DNA of 64,000 nucleotides from Tenodera sinensis (taxonomy: Eukaryota; Arthropoda; Insecta; Mantodea; Mantidae), in the NCBI GenBank assembly GCA_030765045.1, contig CM060962.1:261906647-261970646 (forward strand), read 5' to 3'. This document shows, piece by piece, positions 55,161-64,000 of the stretch. A program made the position numbers and the translations under genes. Positions within the stretch are counted from its first letter, which is position 1; each line of letters opens with the position of its first letter. Under the pieces are notes generated by a model that saw only the letters and a list, made by a program, of their open reading frames with translations, searched no databases and was not told the origin of the DNA.

Positions 55161-55774
55161 AATGTTGGACCGCACTGGTCTATAGAATTATAGCATGCTT
55201 GATAAGCATTATTAAATGCTTATCAGTAGGGCTCGGATTTTAGGTAAATACATAGGTTCTTTGTGTTCTAATACAGACTTCAAACTAAGTTTAATGTTCT
55301 GGATATATACAAATATTTTAGGTTTAATTATACATAAACATGATATTTCCTGATTTTTTATGGAAATAAATATTTTTGGGATAGTCACATAAATTAGACA
55401 AAAATTAAACGAAACCTTTTTAAAGTAATGTTCACATATTTACATATAGTGACATAAAAGTAGCAGAATTATTTTTAACAAGTTACCATCTAACTTCTTC
55501 GATGAGAATAGCCAGATGTTGCAATTTTTGAAAGAATTGATATGTCAAGTATCCCTTCAGCATACTGCTTTCTCAAACTACATGAGGCTGCAAGATAAGG
55601 ACTGGGAATTCTTTCACTTCAATGTGCTTGATTAAGAACCTGTTATTGCTTCATAGCCTAGCTAGTATTACACTGATACTTGTAGGTGGCCATTCAACTA
55701 TATAGTCAGTCAGTGGTTTACCGGGAGAAATAAGAAGTGGTTGGAGAATTGAATGTCATTCTGCCAGATTGTCA
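55161..55774. other. AT-rich sequence, no features
   Basis: Nothing recognised. Confidence 0.5.
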
Positions 55775-55905
55775 CAGTAGGTTAATGGTTAGGGCATCCG
55801 CCTGGTAAACAAAGGGTCTGTGGTACGAATCCCAGCTGTGGCATTGAATTTTTAAGTTCCAATTCTACCTCTCAAATCTCCTAAGTTTTCAGCATCTAAA
55901 AACCC
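55775..55905 (+). mobile_element. tRNA-derived SINE
   Basis: tRNA-like head with A box (TAGGTTAATGGTTAGGGC) and B box (GGTACGAATCCC), followed by the same 'attgaattttt.agt.c..attc.a.ctct' body as the SINE at 24,905-25,010. Confidence 0.6.
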
Positions 55906-58444
55906 AAGCCCTACTTATCAGACATGACTCTTAATGCAATAGAAAGTGTAAGCTTATGACAGTGCATTTTTGATGATATATCAAATCTGCCACGAGTTAT
56001 TTTGCATGGTGTGCTTTTAACAGCGAACAATAACAAACTGCAATATAGCATTCACATAATACAGATATTCGGAAACATTATTACGCTTAAAAACATGTTA
56101 TGTTACTAGCTTTCTTGATAATAATAAGCAAAACGTTTTACTTCTTGTTCTGTTGCTTATCAAAATCCTCTCTATGAGACGGGTAGTTCTGTGTGTTGTG
56201 AAGGGAGGAATATGTGCTGCCAAGATGTCGTCTCCGTTGCCCTCGGCTGTGGACTCTTCTTCAGGGGTGGTTATGCAGGTGGATTAATAAGTGTTTCTTA
56301 GCATCCAGACATTGACTTTATTCAGTTTATCTTATACCAGCTCCCTCACAGCTACACCCGTCTCATTCAAGTAGTTGAGTCTTTCTGCCCCGGAGTTCAC
56401 TGCACTGACCCTTTTGTGGCCCTCCACTTTGTTCATAACGGTACGTCCCCTTGCTACGGTCAGTATGCCTCCCTTAGAAATACCTGTGCAGTGAGGGGTG
56501 ACAAATGCTCGGCATCCTGTTTGTTCCCTTTCAATATCTGAATGAGGCGTTTGAAGACCGCTCGGTCGCTAATTACATTTAACAAGTTTCCAAGTATAAG
56601 TGCTTATCACTAACAATATTTAAACAATTATTATCCTAAAATATTTATCTATATACAAATTATGTTCTAACCTAATGTACAATATACATACTAATATGTA
56701 CCGTTACACCACTTTTGGGACAAGTAGCAATAATACCTTATAGACAATTTTCTATGTGGGAACACATACAGTTACTGAAAGTAGATGTACACTTATTGCA
56801 TCGAAAATCTGAGTCAGAAATTGTTTTTTTTTTAATGTGTGGATATTCCTTTTGTAGGTCACTATTAAAAACACATGTTCTTTTTGGCGGTGGCATATTA
56901 TTACTTTAAAGTGTTAAGCACTCAGAGTTTACACAGAGAATACAGTACTGTCTTCTACCAAAGTCACAACTGTAATGAATTCCCTTTGACTGAAGCTTAT
57001 GCATTTACAGTTTCCGATATTTTTGGGGGCATTCACATCAAACACAAGTGATTGCAAGTTGTTAGTTGGCATTGTCTTACCATAGCGAGCGCGGACCGGC
57101 ACAGTTCAATTGGCGTCGGCAACTGTACTTTTCCGAGCGAAGTTTACACGTGGTTTTATGTGTACGAATATTGTAGACCCATAATATAAACAGCGCTTTG
57201 GTTTGTCAGTTGTTAGTATTTTGAAATTTTTCAGCAAACTAATGCAAAACAGGACATATTGAATTTTTGAGAACTATAATTAAAGGCGTTCTATATCGCT
57301 GTCATTGCCACAAAAAGGGATTTTTTGGCGTCCCGTTCTACTTTTAAAAAATTACGGCACAGAAGCTATAAAAAAAAAAAATTAAAAGGACTGTCCCGGC
57401 TAATTGTTATTGGTCGGCTTATTGTTATTAGTCAAATTCAGCGAAGATGGCAACCAATATAATATATGTAATAGGTATAATAGTGATTTTAAGAGGAGAT
57501 GTGAATGCTTAAGAAACCTCTCACCGATTCGCCAACCCATTTTAAGACACTTTCTTAAATAGTAAATCCATTGCCATAGGTACAATGTCAATAAATTACA
57601 CCATTTTGTTATTGCTACGCATGCGTGGAGGAAAACGCCAACCCAACCATAATAATGTAATCCGCTAGAATAGCGATGTTAGAAGTGGCAAATACCCATC
57701 TGTCATTTCAACCCAATTCATATACACCCACTAACCTTTACTTAATGTCGGGTAAATATTGAAGTCACGGGGATCTGTGGTTTCAATGTGGCTCACTATG
57801 GCTTGATGGTCTGCACTCGCGTTACACTCGTTCTATGTAATGCCTATCTCGCAATGTTGTTTGCTCAAACGTTACCGGGTTTTCAGAACTTCATAAATTA
57901 CAATAGCCACAAAGTACCCACTTGAGGCGGAACTGTAAACTAATCAGGGAAGCTAAGTATTGTATTAATTTGCAAGCTTCTTATATTGCACGGCCAACTT
58001 AAGGGACGTTGCTCAGTTAGCTTTTTTAAACTCGAACGACGAATTAAATTTATTCCCTATATCTCCACCCACATTTTATTAACTTATTGTATAACGATCT
58101 AGAGGATTTTATGGTTAATGCTCTCCTCTACTCTTTATAATTGTCATTTTGTACAGTATCGGCTTTTCCTTATAATGGATGAAAAATCCCCTGATATTTA
58201 CGCAAACGCTTGTGAAACATCGGCGCAACGTGTGACTCCTTTAATGCCCGGATAACGCGTTAAGTCACGCCATGTAAAGTTCATCGTAATCCCGGCATAA
58301 CCGATATAAATTCCCCCCGGCAGTCTTCCAAGTTATGGACCTGTTGCTTAGCCTATACATACCCTTTGACGGTGAAATATCGAAATGATCGAGTAATATT
58401 CTTTTAGATAATCACAGTGGGTGAAGATTAATAAATGTATTTTT
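55906..58444. other. long stretch without a supported gene
   Basis: A GC-richer segment at about 56,160-56,560 shows a decayed minus-strand coding look but no domain I recognise. The remainder is AT-rich, with no RNA gene or clear repeat. Confidence 0.4.
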
Positions 58445-58560
58445 ATTTCTCGGGCTTATAGGTCGTGGGGTAGAAGGCATCGAAATTACCAGCTTTTCGT
58501 CAAGGACTGCGCTTAGCATCCTCAGGGTGATGGTGATTCGTGGTCCGCACTGGTCAGAGT
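58445..58560. repeat. second copy of the 52,421-type repeat
   Basis: Shares 'ggactgcgctta gcatcctcagggtga' and 'ccgcactggtcagagt' with 52,530-52,585, diverged. Confidence 0.55.
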
Positions 58561-59309
58561 AAAATATATGCATTGAAATACATGAGCGCTCGGATATACA
58601 CACTCGCGTATCTTTCCAGCTACTTTTCTTACCTTCAGAGAGAATTCCTATGCAAATTTCCTCCACACCCTAGGAAGCTATGCATCCATCATACGTTACT
58701 TTTAGAGGGCTACGAAATATGTAGGGGCGTCTCCCATGCCTGTGTAGTGGAGATTGCGATTTGTGCGCCCTTAGTATTCATTCCAAGGCTAAAAATGCTG
58801 ATGGTTCGACCTGAAGGTCCAGGAGTATCCTGCCTCTGACGACTACTTACTTCTTTGAGGCAAGTCTCCTCACTCTTCTCCATTGCTTCAACAAACCTGT
58901 CAAGTTATTCCAAGTCCTCGAGGCCTATGATGCTATTTGTGATGCTGACAGGCTCTTTGCCATTGAATTTCTTTTCTATGACGTCTTTCATGTTCTTTAT
59001 TTCGTCTTTCATTTATTCATATCGTTTTTTATTCCATCTTTATTTCTTTTATTTTGTTATTGCTTTGTTACCATTTATTTGTCCATTTTAGATGGTTGTT
59101 TTTCCATTGTATGCAATAACAAGATTCATCATCGCTTTTCTATTCCACTCCTGGACACTGCCGATTAGCACTATTTCGACGGCGTACACAGCCGGCGGGA
59201 CGCGATGTCAGACTCGGATGTCCACTCGGGCTGCATTAAACTCTAATTGCGTGCTCAGGGAGTGGGGTCGATACCACAACGCAATGTTCCAGAACACACC
59301 AATTTTGTA
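58561..59309. other. unrecognised sequence
   Basis: Several open frames without recognisable domains. No support for a gene. Confidence 0.4.
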
Positions 59310-60085
59310 GAGTACATTTTATTACATTTTCTTCCAGCAATAAGAATTATAACTGGTGGTGTTAAATCTACTTCAATTAAAGCAATGCAAATCATAACAA
59401 ACAACAATCCAATTGAACAAGAAATTAAGAGAGCAGCATTAATACAAATAGAAACAAGAATTCCACATGATAACTTCTGGTCAAAATATCAAACAACCAG
59501 AAGAAGTCCAAAACACAAAGAGGATACATGCAGCATATAGAGACACTAAGGCCAAAATAACTCAGCAAAGCTAAACCTGAAAAACTACAGCCCCCCCCCC
59601 CCCAGATCACCACTAAACTACCAAGATGTCTCTTACAAAACTGAACTTTTAAGCAACCTAAAGAAATCAGATTGTACCCCAGAACAGTTAAAATTAGCAG
59701 CTCTAGAAACAATCCATACACTGTATGCCCAACATGAGCTGATCCACATATATACAGATGGCTCCTTGCTTAACAAAGACGAAAATGCTGGGGCAGGAGT
59801 ACACTGCAAACTCTTCAGCCAGTATGTTTCTGCAGGACCACTTTCAACACACTTTGATGGAGAACTGTTAGCTATAGATGTTGTACTTACACATCTTTTA
59901 TATAGAACAAAAGAATACCAAAAGGCAGTCATACTTAGTGACTCCCCAGTAGCTATAGTACAATCAATAGCAACACATGATTCCATTTCCTTTAATAAGC
60001 TAACACAAGACATACCGAACAAAATTAGGGATAAACAACACTCAAGAACGTATAAAACTGCAATGGATCCCTGCCAGGCGTGGAG
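59310..60085 (+). pseudogene. LINE thumb-RNase H fragment
   Basis: 59,340-59,530 matches the RT thumb of the LINE at 15,606-19,845 in style ('IITGGVKSTSIKAMQI', 'IEQEIKRAALIQIETR'). 59,650-60,060 is RNase H ('IHIYTDGSLLNKD', 'FDGELLAIDVVL', 'VILSDSPVAIVQS'). A C-run (59,591-59,604) and stops separate the pieces. It ends before the finger region. Dead. Confidence 0.75.
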
Positions 60086-60447
60086 CTAGAAATATTCGAT
60101 AGGGGGCCCGGTTCTGGTCCACTACCACTTCGGAATAATTAAATTCATGCTAAAACATGCCTAGCTAAATATTTAACTGAAAGAAATAATGTTTAAACTA
60201 CCAGCTAGCACATGTCCAGGAAGAAGATTGCAACTGCCACAGGCCCACCGATCAAATGCTTACAAAATACTATTATGAATACGACATTGGAACATTTGCC
60301 TGAAATTCCAGAAAATGGAACTGGTGCACTTAGTGATTAGTTAATTGAATTTTACGATTTACTTAACTAGAAATTAACTGTACTACGAAAAAAGAATAGG
60401 ATGTTGTGCTATAACTGACATGTGAATGAAGCTGCAGTCTCCTGCAT

Positions 60448-60500
<53 letters not shown>

Positions 60501-60555
60501 GAAAAGGCTAACTACCTCCTTCAGCCGGAGTCACCTCGATGTTGCGGTGGATTTT
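60086..60555. other. sequence with a long poly-T tract
   Basis: 49 T at 60,450-60,498, possibly the poly-A tail of a minus-strand retroposon. No body recognised. Confidence 0.5.
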
Positions 60556-62330
60556 AAGCAGCACTAAACCGTTCAGTCTATCCTGTTTCATATTGGATCT
60601 TAGATACGTCTTCACACGCCTTAAAGTTTAAAAAAAAAAATCATTCAGCTGTGCATGTTGTTGCTGGTATGACGTATATGATTGTTAAAAGTTCCTTATC
60701 GTTAGGATGGAAGTTATTTCTGGTTAGGATAAGTGTTTCAATAGCAGTTTTCGGTTTATTTCGTTGAGTTTTCCAAAAGTTAAACCATATGTTTAATTCC
60801 CCTCAAAGCTCTGTAATGGTGCCGGGCAAGTCTTGTTCGTAAATGCCTGCAGCTTTTACTATATCTTCAGCATTGGAAGTAAGATCACTTTGAAAACCAG
60901 GAATCAAGCTCTGAAGTTTAAGGATGTACTTGTGTTTGTCAAGAGAAAATCTAGTAGCTAGTTCATTGAATAGGTATTCCACGAATGGAAGGAAAACATT
61001 AATGCGATAATGATTTTCTGGAGAAGCTGCAGAAACGTTGCTTCGATGAGCTTGCCTGGATGCTGTTCGAAGAACACTAACTTCTAGATCAACATTTTTA
61101 GCTACTGTGATAGCGTTCTCAAAACAGAATGAAATGTTTGGTTATCACGATACTCTTTTAGTGTATCTTTAATTGTTTCAATCATTCCGTAACACTGAAT
61201 TAGATCAAGAGTTGGATTTTGGAGCTGCCGGGAAAGAGGCAGAGTCATTCCCAATATTTTAGCTACATTAACTAGCGAAATTATGAACTCAAACTTTAGG
61301 ATAGAGTTGAGTAAAATGTGTGCAGTTCTATTAAAAGATCCTGCCTCTTCTAGGAATGATATTATTGCAGGGAAAACTTCCTTAAACTGTAAAGCAGCAT
61401 CATGTCGTTCTATATACCTAGTTTAACACAGTGATACCAGTTTAGTTTTCTTATACTGAGAGCACACTTCACTAATTTTTTGTTTCAAGAGTGAGGACGC
61501 TTATTAGATTCCCTAAAGAAATTTGAAATTTCGCCAATTGTGTCTAGAGCTTGTCTAATTCAAGTGAGAGAATAAGCTTTAGAAAGCGACAGATTCAGAC
61601 AATGCGCGGCACAGTGCGTATAGAACGCGAGAGATTGAACGGCTAAAATTCGGGATTGAACACTACGAAACTGTCCTGAAAAATTTGCACCACCATCGTA
61701 GCCTGTCCACGAAGGTTCGAAATGTCTATCCCCAAGTCTCGCAGTTCATCCAGTATTAACTTATATAGCCCTTCACTACTTAAATCGTGCGTTACAATAA
61801 ATCTTAGGAATTCTTCCCTCACACAACCGTTTCTAGGTCAACAAAGCGCACGCATAGGTAATGTTAACTGCTCATTTGCACTAATGCCTGTAGTTTCATC
61901 AACTAGAATAGAAAAAATGTTTCCCCCTCTTTAACATCGTCTATAATTTTTTTTTCAATTGTAGTAGCACAGCAATTTATCAAATCATTTTGGGTGGTTT
62001 TGCTTGTTAGAGTAGAATTTTTAGGCGCATTTACAAGATGGCTGCGTAATACTTCATCCCCTGCATCGACACGAAACTTAAGAAGCTCCTTAAAATTCCC
62101 CTTATTTTCACCTTTGAATTCATGCTCTAAATCTATGGCACCATCATCTCTCTTACCTCGAAGTGGAATGTTCTGGCGACCGCACAGTATGATAGTCTTC
62201 ACAATCGAGATCAGTTTTATACGATTTTCATTAAATGTTTCCTTCATTTCATTGTTCAACTGAAGTTCAACATTTTCCCCCCCTCATACACTTTTCTAAC
62301 ATTCTCGCTTTAAAGCAGGGCTTTTATTAT
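60556..62330 (-). pseudogene. hAT-like transposase relic (ZMYM1/DUF4371 type)
   Basis: The minus-strand frame 62,259-61,903 contains 'RIKLISIVKTIILCGRQNIPLRGKRDDG' in part (only a segment is conserved) and 'LLKFRVDAGDEVL', a signature of DUF4371-containing hAT-like proteins. Further pieces with stops and frameshifts follow down to about 60,560 (e.g. around 61,700, 'GLYKLILDELRDLGI'). No terminal repeats found. Inactive. Confidence 0.65.
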
Positions 62331-62418
62331 GATAGCTGTTTTCTGAGTGTTCTCTGAATAGTTGAAGCGCTTTCTTGAATTTCTTTAAAGGCTCAATTAC
62401 TAGAGTTTGTAATTGCAC

Positions 62419-64000
<1,582 letters not shown>

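Overview
The window is nuclear DNA of an arthropod, most likely an insect. It is AT-rich, has GT-AG introns and TATA plus initiator promoters of arthropod type, and is packed with animal transposons: non-LTR retrotransposons of at least four types, mariner, piggyBac, several hAT-like relics, tRNA-derived SINEs, a gypsy integrase fragment and long microsatellites. The repeat mix would fit a polyneopteran insect, but I cannot name the species. Only one plausible host exon was found (46,266-47,159).

The centrepiece is a complete Polinton/Maverick-type (adintovirus-like) integrated virus at 26,942-43,711 (16,770 bp). It starts AGTAGTGATA, ends TATCACTACT, has inverted terminal repeats of about 0.85-0.93 kb, and is bounded by a perfect 6-bp target duplication, ACGCGG. 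Its reading frames are open. From left to right it carries: a four-exon gene with a duplicated Cys/His module; an unknown small gene; then, on the minus strand, a double-jelly-roll major capsid protein, a minor capsid (penton-like) protein, an adenain-like protease and a phospholipase A2/core-peptide protein; then, on the plus strand, an A32/FtsK-type packaging ATPase, a fibre-like coiled-coil protein, a DUF8207-like protein and a retroviral-type integrase with a chromodomain; and finally, on the minus strand, a spliced protein-primed family B DNA polymerase. Capsid and packaging functions sit in the middle, and replication and integration on the right. Transcription appears to come from a left promoter (about 28,580), a right promoter (about 42,735) and a divergent pair near 33,450-33,550.

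The provirus sits in the RNase H reading frame of a minus-strand LINE fragment (26,386-26,941 and 43,712-43,862). That fragment itself interrupts an approximately 0.85-kb MITE-like element (25,729-26,385 and 43,955-44,150). The three layers are nested and can be dated relative to one another.

Left flank (1-26,385): decayed Jockey-like RT (559-1,240), MITE copies, a LINE ORF1 fragment (5,641-6,906), an antisense Jockey relic (6,907-8,750), a LINE 3' end with 80-bp tandem repeats, a hAT relic, a short deletion derivative of a LINE (12,050-12,545), a mariner relic, a nearly complete RNase H-bearing LINE (15,606-19,845), another LINE on the minus strand (19,846-22,010), and a palindromic tRNA-SINE structure (24,481-24,996).

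Right flank (43,863-64,000): microsatellite, MITE copies and a tandem array of their 3' ends, the host exon, a gypsy integrase fragment, a TTAA-flanked piggyBac relic (47,881-50,930) carrying a second LINE deletion derivative, SINEs, hAT relics, a minus-strand LINE (52,862-55,160) with a nested insertion flanked by a 13-bp duplication, and an (ACT)n array of at least 1.58 kb that runs off the end of the window.
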